Shown here piece by piece: positions 29,775 to 43,770 of a DNA stretch of 64,000 bases (its first letter is position 1; each line of letters opens with the position of its first letter). Source of the DNA: Rhodanobacter sp. T12-5. Its GTDB lineage: Bacteria; Pseudomonadota; Gammaproteobacteria; Xanthomonadales; Rhodanobacteraceae. The translations under genes and the position numbers were made by a program. The notes under the pieces were generated by a model, which searched no databases, was not told the DNA's origin, and was given only the letters and a program-made list of their open reading frames with translations. The stretch covers positions 62,670-126,669 of the forward strand of contig NZ_NPKN01000006.1 in NCBI RefSeq assembly GCF_008329435.1, given 5' to 3'.

Positions 29775-29957
29775 ATGGTGGGAGAAGCAGCCGGCCCTCA
29801 CAGGTACGGCCGCTGCCGAAGACGCAACGCCCGTAATCGCTCAGGCTCCCATACCATCATGTGCGAACACTCTGGAGAGACCGGTTGAATCCGGCGCCGA
29901 AGGTGCACGAAGCGCAGCCATCGCGCTTCCAAACTCTCAGGCAAAAGGACAGAGGGG
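29775..29957 (+). ncRNA. Tandem glycine riboswitch (two aptamers)
   Basis: Two consecutive gcvT-type aptamers. The second (about 29867-29957) is near consensus: GGAGAGACCGG, then CGCCGAAGGTGCACGAAG, then CTCTCAGGCAAAAGGACAG. The first (about 29775-29856) has GTGGGAGAAGC, CGCTGCCGAAGACGCAA and CGCTCAGGCTCCCATACC, with the same GCCGAAG and CTCAGG core. It lies in the leader of gcvP, where glycine binding normally turns on glycine cleavage. The 43 bp from its end to the gcvP ATG contains no clear terminator, so translation control is possible. Confidence 0.92.
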
Positions 29958-30000
29958 CGCCCGCGTGCGGCACGGCACGTTGTCTGCGGATGCCCAAGTC

Positions 30001-32868
<2,868 letters not shown>

Positions 32869-32896
32869 ACCTTCCGCCTGTCGCCACCTGCCACCG

Positions 32897-32925
32897 AAAA
32901 GGCCTCGTCATGCGAGGCCTTTTTC
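32897..32925 (+). terminator. Terminator of gcvP
   Basis: Stem AAAGGCCTCG / CGAGGCCTTT with loop TCATG, followed by TTTTTCTT, 30 bp after the stop codon. Confidence 0.88.
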
Positions 32926-32984
32926 TTGTGGCTTTGGCGCCACCGGCAACAAGACGGAAGCCCGGCACAGCGTTCCAGCGGCGG

Positions 32985-33175
32985 TGCATGCGCGGGAATG
33001 AGATCGCGCAAAGCCAGCTTTGCCGTGGGCGTTGCCTTGCCACGGCGGACGGTCAACTCCATCGGCGTACCGGCCGGCGTGATGCGCAGCGGCTGACGTG
33101 CGTCGGCGAGCGACAACTCGCGCGGATCAGGGCCGTCGAAGCGGATGATCGCGTTCCCGGCGGGACTGCGAACGC
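32985..33175 (-). pseudogene. Remnant of a PDZ-domain protein (3' part only)
   Basis: The gap between gcvP and katE (32869-33427) holds no intact gene, but the minus strand has about 60 codons that read like the end of a PDZ domain: [21 protein letters not shown], then TPMELTVRRGKATPTAKLALRDLIP. This is the core and last strands seen at the C-terminus of PDZ proteases and aspartyl-protease-like proteins. No start, N-terminal part or normal stop is present; the frame runs on into unrelated sequence past the gcvP terminator. Probably the relic of a deleted gene. Confidence 0.45.
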
Positions 33176-33427
33176 GATGTGGCGGAGGCCTTGCTGCAGG
33201 CCCGAACGCATGCGGCATTGAACTGCACCGAACCACATCACTCACCGCCGCAGCCATCGCACACGCCTGCGACTTCACCGACCATGCCCATCCCGGCCGC
33301 TCAGCCGCGCCCTGTGGAACACGACGGGTCAGCAATCCGACGCGGAAGACGGGCGACGTCGCGTTCACGCCGCTGGCGCAAGGATGTCCACTGGCGCCTT
33401 GCACCATCCCCGTATCCGGAGCACACC

Positions 33428-35539
<2,112 letters not shown>

Positions 35540-35656
35540 AGCGCTGGCGCAACAGCGTCTGCGCTTTCCCTGTCGGACGGACAGGTCGGTCCGGAATCAC
35601 TTGCCGGCACGACCGCAACGTTCGAACGGCTGGCCGTGCAGTGTTACCGTCCGCGC

Positions 35657-36730
35657 ATGATCGCGCGTCGCCTTCTCCCTGCCGTTGCCTTCCTGCTGCC
35701 GTTGCTCGCAGGCGCCCGCGACGTGCCCGGCGCATCTGCGGCCGGCACGCAGCACGACGCGGTATTCGCCCGATACTCGCCGCTGTCACGCAGCACGGAA
35801 ATGATCCGTCGCTTGCTGAGCCCGCTGAACGCCGGCCGCGTGACCCTCGAAGCGACATGGCCCGGTCACGCCGTGCGCCAGCAATCCGTCGACCTCAGCC
35901 AGGAAAAGTTCGTCGTCCACGTGCCCGCGCAGGCACCTGCGCACGGCTACGCATTACTGGTATTCGTGCCGCCTTGGGACGACGCACGCGTGCCCGCGGC
36001 ATGGATCCCGGCGCTGGATCGCCACGGCATGATCTTCGTCAGCCCTGCCCATGCGGGCAACGACGCCGATGTGCTCGACCGGCGCGAACCACTCGCCCTG
36101 CTCGCCGCCTACAACCTCAGCCAGCGCTACCCGATTGATCCGCAGCGCGTCTACGTCGGCGGCTTCTCCGGCGGCGCGCGGGTCGCCCTGCGTCTTGCCT
36201 TGGGCTATCCCGATCTTTTTCGCGGCGCCCTGCTGATCGCAGGCAGCGACCCGATCGGCACCGCACAGCTGCCGCTGCCGCCGGCATCTTTGTTCCGCCG
36301 ATTCCAGCAGGGCACCCGACTGGTGTACCTGACCGGCCAGCGCGACGACCTCCACCAGGCAATGGACAGCCGCAGCCGCGAAGCGATGCAGCACTGGTGC
36401 GTCGCTGGAATGACCAGCATCAATGCACCCCGCAGCGGACACGAGCCGCCGGGGCAGGCGACATGGTCCCAGGCGTTGTCTGCGCTGGAGCAACCCGTGC
36501 CGGCCGCCTCGAAACAGCTCGCGGCATGCCGTGCCCGCATCGACGCGTCCTTGCGCGACCAGTTGCGGAAAGCGCAGGCACGGTTGGAAAACGGCAACCA
36601 CGGTGCCGCCTGCAAGCTGCTGCAGGACATCGACACCCGCTACGGTGGACTGGCCGCACCGCGCAGTGTCGAGCTGATGAAGCAGGTCTCGGGTGATGAC
36701 CTACACTCAGGCACATGCCCAAGCCATTGA
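35657..36730 (+). CDS. Secreted alpha/beta hydrolase, PHB-depolymerase/feruloyl-esterase-like
   Basis: 357 residues. The N-terminus MIARRLLPAVAFLLPLLAGA is a signal peptide. The alpha/beta hydrolase core has GGFSGGARVALRLALGYPD (nucleophile Ser in G-x-S-x-G, about 175) and RRVYVGG-type lead-in (PQRVYVGG). VYLTGQRDDLHQAM and SGHEPP could supply Asp and His. After residue 300 a charged helical tail with two cysteines follows. Substrate unknown. It overlaps the next gene by 16 bp, so it is likely cotranscribed with the cardiolipin synthase. Confidence 0.7.
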   Translation: MIARRLLPAVAFLLPLLAGARDVPGASAAGTQHDAVFARYSPLSRSTEMIRRLLSPLNAGRVTLEATWPGHAVRQQSVDLSQEKFVVHVPAQAPAHGYALLVFVPPWDDARVPAAWIPALDRHGMIFVSPAHAGNDADVLDRREPLALLAAYNLSQRYPIDPQRVYVGGFSGGARVALRLALGYPDLFRGALLIAGSDPIGTAQLPLPPASLFRRFQQGTRLVYLTGQRDDLHQAMDSRSREAMQHWCVAGMTSINAPRSGHEPPGQATWSQALSALEQPVPAASKQLAACRARIDASLRDQLRKAQARLENGNHGAACKLLQDIDTRYGGLAAPRSVELMKQVSGDDLHSGTCPSH

Positions 36731-38172
36731 TTCCCTCCACGCCCAGTCGCCTGCTGGCGGAACAGGCGCTCAGCCGTGCCGCCGGCGCACCGCTGCTCAA
36801 CGGCAACGCGGTCGAACTGCTGATCGATGCGGCCGCCCACTACGACGCCTGGCTGACGGCGATCCGCGGCGCTCGGCAGCGCGTGCTGCTGGAGAACTAC
36901 ATCATCCGCGACGACGAGGTCGGCCGGGCGTTTCGCGATGCGCTGGTGGAACGGGCGCAATCGGGCGTTTTCGTCGCGGTCGTGGTCGACTGGATCGGTT
37001 GCTTCGGTCAGTCGCGCGGGTCGTTCTGGGCGCCGTTGCGCGCAGCCGGCGGCGAAGTGCGCGTATTCAACCCGCCGCAGCTCGGCGAGCCGTTCGGCTG
37101 GATCAGCCGCGACCATCGCAAACTGCTGGTGGTCGATGGCGTGCACGGCTTCCTGTCCGGCGTGTGCATCAGCGCAAAATGGCTCGGCGACCCGGCTCGC
37201 GACGTACCGCCGTGGCGCGACACCGGCGTGGCGCTGCGCGGTCCGGCGGTGGCGGAGCTGGAGACCGCATTCGCGCAAAGCTGGGGTGAGATCGGGGCCT
37301 CGCTGCGGGAATTCGCGCCCATTCCGGCACCGGCCACTCCCCCCGGCCATGTCTCGCTGCGGCTGATCGCCACCCAGCCGGCCACCGCCGGCATGTATCG
37401 GCTCGACCAATTGATTGCCTCGACGGCACGCAAGACCCTGTGGCTTACCGATGCCTATTTCGTCGGTCTCGCCCCCTACGTCCAGGCGCTGGTGGCGGCC
37501 GCGCGCGACGACGTCGACGTGCGCCTGCTGGTGCCGGGCAGCAGCGACATCCCCGTGGTGGCCGGCATGTCGCGCTCGGGTTATCGACCGTTGCTGAAGG
37601 CCGGCATTCGCGTGTTCGAATGGAACGGTTCGATGCTGCATGCCAAGACCGCGGTAGCCGACGGGCAATGGGCGCGGGTCGGTTCGTCCAACCTCAACAT
37701 CGCCAGTTGGCTGAGCAACCGCGAACTCGACGTGGCCGTCGAGGATGCCGGCTTCGCCGGCCAGTTGGCCGAGCAATACGAACGCGACCTCGGCAACGCC
37801 ACCGAAATCGTGCTTGCCCGCCGTCGACGCCGGGGCAGCGGCGAACACGTGCGCAGCAGCGAATCGCGGCCGCCGCGGGTGCGTCATGCCGGCGGCAGTT
37901 CCGGTCGCGCTGCCGCCGGCGCGTTGCGCATCGCCAACAGCGTCGGCGCCGCGCTGACCAATCGCCGCGTGCTCGGCGACACCTCCAGCGGGCCGCTGCT
38001 GATCGGCACCATCGCGCTCGCCGCGCTGGCCGTGATCGCCTTCGCATGGCCGGCATGGATCGGCTGGCCGTTCGGCGTCATTGCCGCCTGGTTCGCGCTG
38101 AACCTGGGTATCCGCAGCTGGCGTGACCGCAAACGCCGCTGGCGCAAACTGCGCGACGTCGACGACGATTGA
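36715..38172 (+). CDS. clsB: Cardiolipin synthase, ClsB-like, with C-terminal membrane hairpin
   Basis: 485 residues; E. coli ClsB has 413. Phospholipase D superfamily: two HKD motifs, HRKLLVVD (about residue 138) and HAKTAVAD (about 309), each followed by a GSxN-type loop (ARVGSSNLNIASW). It condenses phosphatidylglycerol with another phospholipid. After a basic stretch (ARRRRRGSGEHVR) two hydrophobic helices follow (LLIGTIALAALAVIAFAW and FGVIAAWFALNLGI), which ClsB proteins usually lack. The amino end overlaps the esterase gene. Confidence 0.85.
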   Translation: MPKPLIPSTPSRLLAEQALSRAAGAPLLNGNAVELLIDAAAHYDAWLTAIRGARQRVLLENYIIRDDEVGRAFRDALVERAQSGVFVAVVVDWIGCFGQSRGSFWAPLRAAGGEVRVFNPPQLGEPFGWISRDHRKLLVVDGVHGFLSGVCISAKWLGDPARDVPPWRDTGVALRGPAVAELETAFAQSWGEIGASLREFAPIPAPATPPGHVSLRLIATQPATAGMYRLDQLIASTARKTLWLTDAYFVGLAPYVQALVAAARDDVDVRLLVPGSSDIPVVAGMSRSGYRPLLKAGIRVFEWNGSMLHAKTAVADGQWARVGSSNLNIASWLSNRELDVAVEDAGFAGQLAEQYERDLGNATEIVLARRRRRGSGEHVRSSESRPPRVRHAGGSSGRAAAGALRIANSVGAALTNRRVLGDTSSGPLLIGTIALAALAVIAFAWPAWIGWPFGVIAAWFALNLGIRSWRDRKRRWRKLRDVDDD

Positions 38173-38269
38173 GGCCGGGTTCTTCTCTTGATGTCTTTCA
38201 TGCGTTTCCTGCGTCAAGCGGATGTTTTCTCACAACTTGATACTGCGTGCATGCTAGGCTCACGCCCTT

Positions 38270-39619
38270 ATGCCAGCGCCGTCCGACAACGCCACGCCAC
38301 GCCACGTCCTCACTCCCAGCTCGCTCAACCGGCTGGTGCGCGACCTGCTGGGCGACGCGCTGCCGCAGGTGTGGATCGAGGGTGAACTTTCGAATGTGGC
38401 CAAGCCCGCCTCCGGTCACCTGTATTTCACGTTGAAGGACAGCGGCGCCCAGGTGCGCTGCGCGATGTTCAAGATGAAGGCATCCGCGCTGCGTTTTCGC
38501 CCGGTCGACGGCATGCAGGTTTTATTGCGTGCCAAGGTCGGCCTGTACGAACCGCGCGGCGAATTCCAGTTGGTCGCCGAATACATGGAGCCGGCCGGCG
38601 AAGGCGCGCTGCAACGTGAGTTCGAGCAGCTCAAGGCGAGGCTCGATGCCGAAGGCCTGTTCGATCCAGCGCGCAAGCGCGCCCTGCCCGCTTACGCGCG
38701 GCGCATCGGCGTGATCACCTCGGCCACCGGCGCCGCCGTGCGCGATGTCTTGAGCGTGCTGGCCCGACGCTGGCCGCTGGCCGATGTCGAGATATTGCCG
38801 GTGCCGGTGCAAGGTCGCGAGGCGCCACCGGCGATCGTGGCGATGCTGCGCAAGGCTTCGGCCAGCACGCGCTACGACGTGCTCCTGCTGACCCGCGGCG
38901 GCGGTTCTCTGGAAGACTTGTGGGCGTTCAACGACGAAGCCGTGGCGCGGGCCGTCCATGCCAGCGCGGTGCCGGTGGTTTCCGCCGTCGGCCACGAGAT
39001 CGACTTCAGCATCGCCGACTTCGTCGCCGACCTGCGCGCACCCACACCCTCGGCTGCCGCCGAATTGCTGGTGCCCGATGCGGTGGCGGTCGGCCACCAC
39101 CTGCGACAACTGCAGCAGCGCCTGGCTACCTTGGAGCAACGCCGCCTGCAGGCGAATGCGCAACGCGTCGACCACCTGCTGGCACGCCTGCAGGCGCAGC
39201 GGCCGCAGGCGCGGCTGCAACGCGATCGCGAGCGGCTGGAGCATTTGCAACACCGCCTCACCGCCGTGCTGCGCGAACAAAGCCAACTGCGCCACACGCG
39301 GCTGGAGCGGCTGCATGGACGATTGCTGGCGCAGCATCCGCGCGCGCACCTGTCGTTGCTCGCGCGCCGGCTGGTCGAACAGGATCAACGTCTGCGCCGC
39401 GCGATCACCCACCTCCTCGAACGCAGGCAGACAACACTGCGCCATGCCGGCCATGCATTGCACGCGGTCAGCCCGTTGGCCACGCTGGAGCGCGGCTACG
39501 CGATCCTGTTCGATGCGGACGGCCAGGTGCTGCGCTCGGCGCAGGGCGTCGCGGTGGGCACGCCCTTGCGCGCACGTCTTGCCGATGGCGAATTGCCGTT
39601 GCGAGTCGACAGGGGCTGA
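38270..39619 (+). CDS. xseA: Exodeoxyribonuclease VII large subunit
   Basis: 449 residues. The N-terminal OB fold holds VWIEGELSNVAKPASGHLYFTLKD. The catalytic core includes GVITSATGAAVRDVLSVLARRWPLADVEILPVPVQG and LLTRGGGSLEDLWAFNDE. A long coiled coil (about 270-390, rich in Gln, Arg, Leu) follows, and the C-terminus has PLATLERGYAILFD. It degrades single-stranded DNA with XseB, which is not in the window. ATG chosen by family alignment; ribosome site weak. Confidence 0.97.
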   Translation: MPAPSDNATPRHVLTPSSLNRLVRDLLGDALPQVWIEGELSNVAKPASGHLYFTLKDSGAQVRCAMFKMKASALRFRPVDGMQVLLRAKVGLYEPRGEFQLVAEYMEPAGEGALQREFEQLKARLDAEGLFDPARKRALPAYARRIGVITSATGAAVRDVLSVLARRWPLADVEILPVPVQGREAPPAIVAMLRKASASTRYDVLLLTRGGGSLEDLWAFNDEAVARAVHASAVPVVSAVGHEIDFSIADFVADLRAPTPSAAAELLVPDAVAVGHHLRQLQQRLATLEQRRLQANAQRVDHLLARLQAQRPQARLQRDRERLEHLQHRLTAVLREQSQLRHTRLERLHGRLLAQHPRAHLSLLARRLVEQDQRLRRAITHLLERRQTTLRHAGHALHAVSPLATLERGYAILFDADGQVLRSAQGVAVGTPLRARLADGELPLRVDRG

Positions 39620-39680
39620 CCTACACGGAAACTGAACGCCGCGGCTCGCATCCTGCACGCTTTTAACTCGGAGCCGTGGC

Positions 39681-41324
39681 ATGAAGGCAGCAGCGTTGTT
39701 CGTGAAGGCCCTTGAGGCGGAGGGCGTGCACAGCATCTTCGGCGTACCCGGCGAAGAAAACCTCGATCTGGTCGAAGCGCTGCGCGATTCCTCGATCCGC
39801 TTGATCGTGACCCGCCATGAGCAGGCCGCCGGTTTCATGGCCGCGACCTGGGGCCGGCTGACCGGCGAGGCCGGCGTGGCGCTGGCCACGCTCGGGCCCG
39901 GCGCTACCAACCTGGTCACCGCGGCGGCCTATGCCCAGCTCGGCGCCATGCCGATGCTGATGATCACCGGCCAGAAACCGATCCGCACGCACAAGCAGGG
40001 TCTGTTCCAACTGGTCGACGTGGTCGACATGATGCAGCCGTTGACCAAGTACACGCGCCAACTGGTTTCGGCGCCGACGATCCCGGCGCGGGTGCGCGAG
40101 GCGTTCCGTCGCGCCGAGGAGGAGCGTCCCGGCGCGGTGCATCTGGAACTGCCCGAGGACATCGCCCGCGACGAAGTCGAGGACGCGATCCTGCTGCCCA
40201 CCGGATACGCGCGGCGACCGTCGCCGGACGATGCCGCGCTGGTTCAGGCGGCCGAAGCGATCAGCAATGCACGCAAGCCGATCCTGATGATCGGTGCCGC
40301 CGCGAACCGCCAGCGCACGGCCGTCGCCCTGCGCGCCTTCATCGACAAGCTCGGCCTGCCGTTCTTCACCACCCAGATGGGCAAGGGCGTGGTCGACGAG
40401 GATCACCCGCTGTGGCTTGGCAATGCCGCCCTGTCCGATGGCGACTTCGTGCATCGCGCGATCGATGCCGCCGACGTGATCGTCAACGTCGGCCACGATG
40501 TGGTGGAGAAGCCGCCGTTCTTCATGCAGAAGGGAAGACGCACGGTGATCCACATCAATTTCGCCTCGGCCGAGGTGGACACCGTGTACTTCCCGCAGAT
40601 CGAGGTGGTCGGCGACATCGCCCATACGGTCGAGCGGCTCACCGATGCGCTGGACCCGCAGACGCACTGGGACTTCGGCTATTTCGACAAGGTGCGCGCC
40701 GCGTTCCACGCGCAGCTGGAGGAACACGCCGACGACCCGCGCTTCCCGATGCATCCCGTGCGCATCGTCGCCGACACCCGCCGCTTCATGCCCGACGACG
40801 GCGTGCTGTGCCTGGACAACGGCATGTACAAGCTGTGGTACGCCCGCTACTACCGTGCGCGCCAGCCGAACTCCGTGCTGCTGGACAACGCGCTGGCCAC
40901 CATGGGTGCCGGCCTGCCCTCGGCGATGGCGGCGAAGATGGTGTATCCCGGACGCAAGGTGCTGGCGATCTGCGGCGACGGCGGCTTCATGATGAATGCG
41001 CAGGAGCTGGAAACCGCCGTGCGGCTGAAGCTCGACCTGGTGATCCTGCTGCTGCGCGACGACGCCTACGGCATGATCCGCTGGAAGCAGGCCGAGATGG
41101 GCTACGCCGACTACGGCATGCAGTTCGGCAACCCGGATTTCGTGCTGTTCGCCGAAGCACACGGGGCGCACGGCCACCGACCGGCCAGCGCAGACGAGTT
41201 CCTGCCGACCTTGCAGCGCGCCTATGCCGAAGGCGGCGTGCACCTTATCGACCTGGCCATCGATTACTCCGACAATCACCGCATCCTCGACGAGCAGATC
41301 CGCGCACTGAGCGCTGCCGTCTGA
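39681..41324 (+). CDS. TPP-dependent acetolactate-synthase-like enzyme
   Basis: 547 residues with the three-domain TPP fold: PYR domain with catalytic Glu in RHEQAAGFMA (about 52), central domain, and PP domain with the TPP/Mg motif ICGDGGFMMNAQELETAVRLKL and the RDDAYG segment. It resembles catabolic (AlsS-type) acetolactate synthases more than the biosynthetic IlvB, and no regulatory small subunit or acetolactate decarboxylase gene is next to it. The pairing with an aldehyde dehydrogenase 13 bp downstream hints at another 2-oxo-acid or aldehyde reaction; the substrate is not deducible. CGGAG precedes the ATG. Confidence 0.85.
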   Translation: MKAAALFVKALEAEGVHSIFGVPGEENLDLVEALRDSSIRLIVTRHEQAAGFMAATWGRLTGEAGVALATLGPGATNLVTAAAYAQLGAMPMLMITGQKPIRTHKQGLFQLVDVVDMMQPLTKYTRQLVSAPTIPARVREAFRRAEEERPGAVHLELPEDIARDEVEDAILLPTGYARRPSPDDAALVQAAEAISNARKPILMIGAAANRQRTAVALRAFIDKLGLPFFTTQMGKGVVDEDHPLWLGNAALSDGDFVHRAIDAADVIVNVGHDVVEKPPFFMQKGRRTVIHINFASAEVDTVYFPQIEVVGDIAHTVERLTDALDPQTHWDFGYFDKVRAAFHAQLEEHADDPRFPMHPVRIVADTRRFMPDDGVLCLDNGMYKLWYARYYRARQPNSVLLDNALATMGAGLPSAMAAKMVYPGRKVLAICGDGGFMMNAQELETAVRLKLDLVILLLRDDAYGMIRWKQAEMGYADYGMQFGNPDFVLFAEAHGAHGHRPASADEFLPTLQRAYAEGGVHLIDLAIDYSDNHRILDEQIRALSAAV

Positions 41325-41337
41325 CCGGGAGACCTCC

Positions 41338-42768
41338 ATGCTCAAGAAAACCTATCCCTACTACCTCGCCAACCAGCCGCAGACGTCGAAGGACATGCTC
41401 GACGTGCGCGACAAGTTCAGCGGCAAGCTAGCCACCCGCGTCGCCGTGCCGGATGCCAGGGTCACCGAGAAGGCGATCGCCGCCGCGGTGAAGGCCGCCA
41501 AGCCGATGCGGGAATACAAGCCGTGGGCGCGCCAGGCGGTGCTGCAGCATTGCGCGCAGCGCTTCGCCGAACGCCGCGACGAGCTCGCCGAGGCGCTGTG
41601 CATCGAGGCCGGCAAGCCGATCAAGGATGCCGCCGGCGAGGTGACCCGGCTGATCGAGACCTTCCGCATCGCCGCCGAGGAGGCCGTGCGCATCAACGGC
41701 GAGACGATCAACCTGGAACTGGCCAGCCGTCTGGACGGCTATCATGGCTACACGAAACGCGTGCCGCTGGGGCCGGTGTCGTTCATCACGCCGTTCAACT
41801 TCCCGCTGAACCTGGTGGCGCACAAGGTAGCGCCGGCGATCGCGGCCGGCTGCCCGTTCGTGCTGAAGCCGTCGGAGAAGACCCCGATCGGCGCACTGAT
41901 CATCGGCGAGGTGCTGGCCGAGACCGACTTGCCGAAGGGCGCGTTCTCGATCCTCACCCTGGACGGTGCGCATGCATCCCCGCTGGTCGAGGATCCGCGC
42001 TTCAAGCTGCTCTCCTTCACTGGTGGCCAGATCGGCTGGGACCTGAAGGCGCGCGCAGGGCACAAGAAGGTGACACTGGAATTGGGCGGCAATGCCGCGT
42101 GCATCGTCGACGCCGACCAGGGCCCGAAGCTGGACAAGGTGGTCGAGCGGCTGATCTTCGGCGCGTTCTACCAGTCCGGCCAGAGCTGCATCGGCGTGCA
42201 GCGCATCTATGCCCATGCCGACGTCTACGACACGCTGAAGCGCAAGCTGGTCGCCGCCACGAAGCAGCTCAAGGCCGGCGATCCGAAGGACAAGAACGTG
42301 TTCCTCGGCCCGATGATCGACGAGGCCGCCGCCGAGCGTCTGCATGGCTGGATCCTCGAAGCGAAAAAGGCTGGCGGCAGGATCCTCTGCGGCGGCAAGC
42401 GCAGCGGCAACATGCTCGACGCCACTCTGATGGAAGGCGTACCGGCCGACGCCAAAGCCAACACCATGGAAGCCTTCGGTCCGTTCGCCCTGCTCGCCCC
42501 GTTCGGGAAGTTCGACGACGCGATCGCAATGGTCAACGACTCCGATTACGGCCTGCAGGCCGGCATCTTCACCGACAGCCTCGCCCACGCGATGCGCGCA
42601 TGGAACGAACTTGAACAAGGTGGCGTGGTAGTCAACGACATCCCCAGCTTCCGCGTGGACAACATGCCCTACGGCGGCATCAAGCTGTCGGGCTTGGGCC
42701 GCGAAGGCGTGCGCTACGCGATCGAGGACATGAGCGAGATCCGGCTGATGGTGATGCGCGAATCGTGA
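41338..42768 (+). CDS. NAD(P)-dependent aldehyde dehydrogenase
   Basis: 476 residues of the ALDH superfamily. FITPFNFPLNLVAHKVAPAIAAG begins the coenzyme fold, KPSEKTPIGAL is the cofactor lysine region, general base Glu lies in TLELGGNAACIV (about 246) and catalytic Cys in YQSGQSCIGVQRIY (about 285). MPYGGIKLSGLGREG is the C-terminal signature. It oxidises an aldehyde to the acid; the substrate is unknown. The GGGAG ribosome site lies in the 13-bp gap after the acetolactate-synthase-like gene, so the two form an operon. Ends at a REP-like palindrome. Confidence 0.92.
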   Translation: MLKKTYPYYLANQPQTSKDMLDVRDKFSGKLATRVAVPDARVTEKAIAAAVKAAKPMREYKPWARQAVLQHCAQRFAERRDELAEALCIEAGKPIKDAAGEVTRLIETFRIAAEEAVRINGETINLELASRLDGYHGYTKRVPLGPVSFITPFNFPLNLVAHKVAPAIAAGCPFVLKPSEKTPIGALIIGEVLAETDLPKGAFSILTLDGAHASPLVEDPRFKLLSFTGGQIGWDLKARAGHKKVTLELGGNAACIVDADQGPKLDKVVERLIFGAFYQSGQSCIGVQRIYAHADVYDTLKRKLVAATKQLKAGDPKDKNVFLGPMIDEAAAERLHGWILEAKKAGGRILCGGKRSGNMLDATLMEGVPADAKANTMEAFGPFALLAPFGKFDDAIAMVNDSDYGLQAGIFTDSLAHAMRAWNELEQGGVVVNDIPSFRVDNMPYGGIKLSGLGREGVRYAIEDMSEIRLMVMRES

Positions 42769-42787
42769 CGCCAGGATTGCCTTCCTT

Positions 42788-42862
42788 CTGTGGGAGCGAC
42801 TTCAGTCGCGATGCTTTCCGATCTTGAAGCCAAGAGCATCGCGACTGAAGTCGCTCCCACAG
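42788..42862. repeat. REP-like palindrome with perfect 28-bp arms
   Basis: The arm CTGTGGGAGCGACTTCAGTC continues to GCGATGCT; its exact reverse complement is at 42835-42862, separated by 19 bp. Each arm also folds (GCGAC-TTCA-GTCGC). It sits between two convergent genes, and against the 21527 element it shows compensating stem changes. Confidence 0.88.
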
Positions 42863-42881
42863 CACAGCAAAGCATCGCCTT

Positions 42882-43640
42882 CTACAACGCGCCGGGCTTG
42901 GTCGCCTGCACGTTCCAGCCCATCGCGTTGTACCAGTAGTACCGCGCGATGCCCGCGTATTCGTGCAGCGCCACGTCGGTCATGCTGAAGTTGCGCGACA
43001 GCGGCAGCCATGACATCTCGCCGTCCAGGTAATCCGCGCGCACCGGTGTCGGCTGAATCCCGAAGTGAGTGAAATACAGCATGCTCCGGCGCAGATGAAA
43101 GCCTGACGTAACCAGCAGCACGCGGTCGGCGCCCCATGCACGCAGCAGCGGACCGCTGAATTGCGCGTTCTGCCAAGTGTTCATGCTGCGCGACTCGAGC
43201 AGCAGGTCGGCCGGGTCGACGCCGAGCTGCCGCAGATCATCCGAATAGACTGCAGCTTCGGACTTGCCCAACCGCTGCGCATCGCCGCCGCTCACCTCGA
43301 CCTTGCAGAGCCGGCCAACTTGCCGACAGGCGCGATAGAGCATCACCGCCTTGCTGATGCGCCCATACGCGGAAAGCTTCGGCTCCACCTGTCCGCCAGC
43401 CGTCCGTACCGTACCTGCGCCGAGCAGCACGATCGCATTGCGCTGGCCCCAGTCAACCGGCGCGTCCGCGGTGCCACCGGATTGCAGTCGGATCAGCAAA
43501 CCGATCGGCACCGGGCCGCAGCCGATCGCCAGCCCCACGATCACTGTCAGCGCCAGCAACGCGCGGCTGCAGCGATGCCATTGCAACGACGCCAACGCGA
43601 TCGCCAGCAGGACCAGGATGAGCAGCACAGTCTGGGTCAT
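42882..43640 (-). CDS. YdcF/ElyC-family (DUF218) envelope protein
   Basis: 252 residues. Two N-terminal membrane helices (VLLILVLLAIALASL and ALLALTVIVGLAIG) precede a DUF218 domain: AIVLLGAGTVRTAG (about 68), VEVSGGDAQRLGKSEAAVYSDDL, LLESRSMNTWQNAQFSGPLL and VLLVTSGFHLRRSMLYF. Members such as E. coli ElyC and SanA affect cell-envelope and undecaprenyl-phosphate metabolism. Catalytic function is not defined. Convergent with the ALDH gene across the palindrome. Confidence 0.85.
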   Translation of the reverse strand: MTQTVLLILVLLAIALASLQWHRCSRALLALTVIVGLAIGCGPVPIGLLIRLQSGGTADAPVDWGQRNAIVLLGAGTVRTAGGQVEPKLSAYGRISKAVMLYRACRQVGRLCKVEVSGGDAQRLGKSEAAVYSDDLRQLGVDPADLLLESRSMNTWQNAQFSGPLLRAWGADRVLLVTSGFHLRRSMLYFTHFGIQPTPVRADYLDGEMSWLPLSRNFSMTDVALHEYAGIARYYWYNAMGWNVQATKPGAL

Positions 43641-43770
43641 GGACGCCGTCGACTTTCAGGGCAGCAGGAATGAAGCGCGATTATGCCGGTGCGGCCCGCG
43701 CCGATGGAAAATACATGCTGTTCCGCTGCGCGACTTTGGTTAGGCTTGGCCATCGCAGCAGGAGCGGGCC

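Noticed and set aside
29761-30000. An 80-residue N-terminal extension of GcvP
   Set aside because: This stretch folds as a tandem glycine riboswitch and follows a TATAAT; GcvP homology begins at the ATG at 30001.
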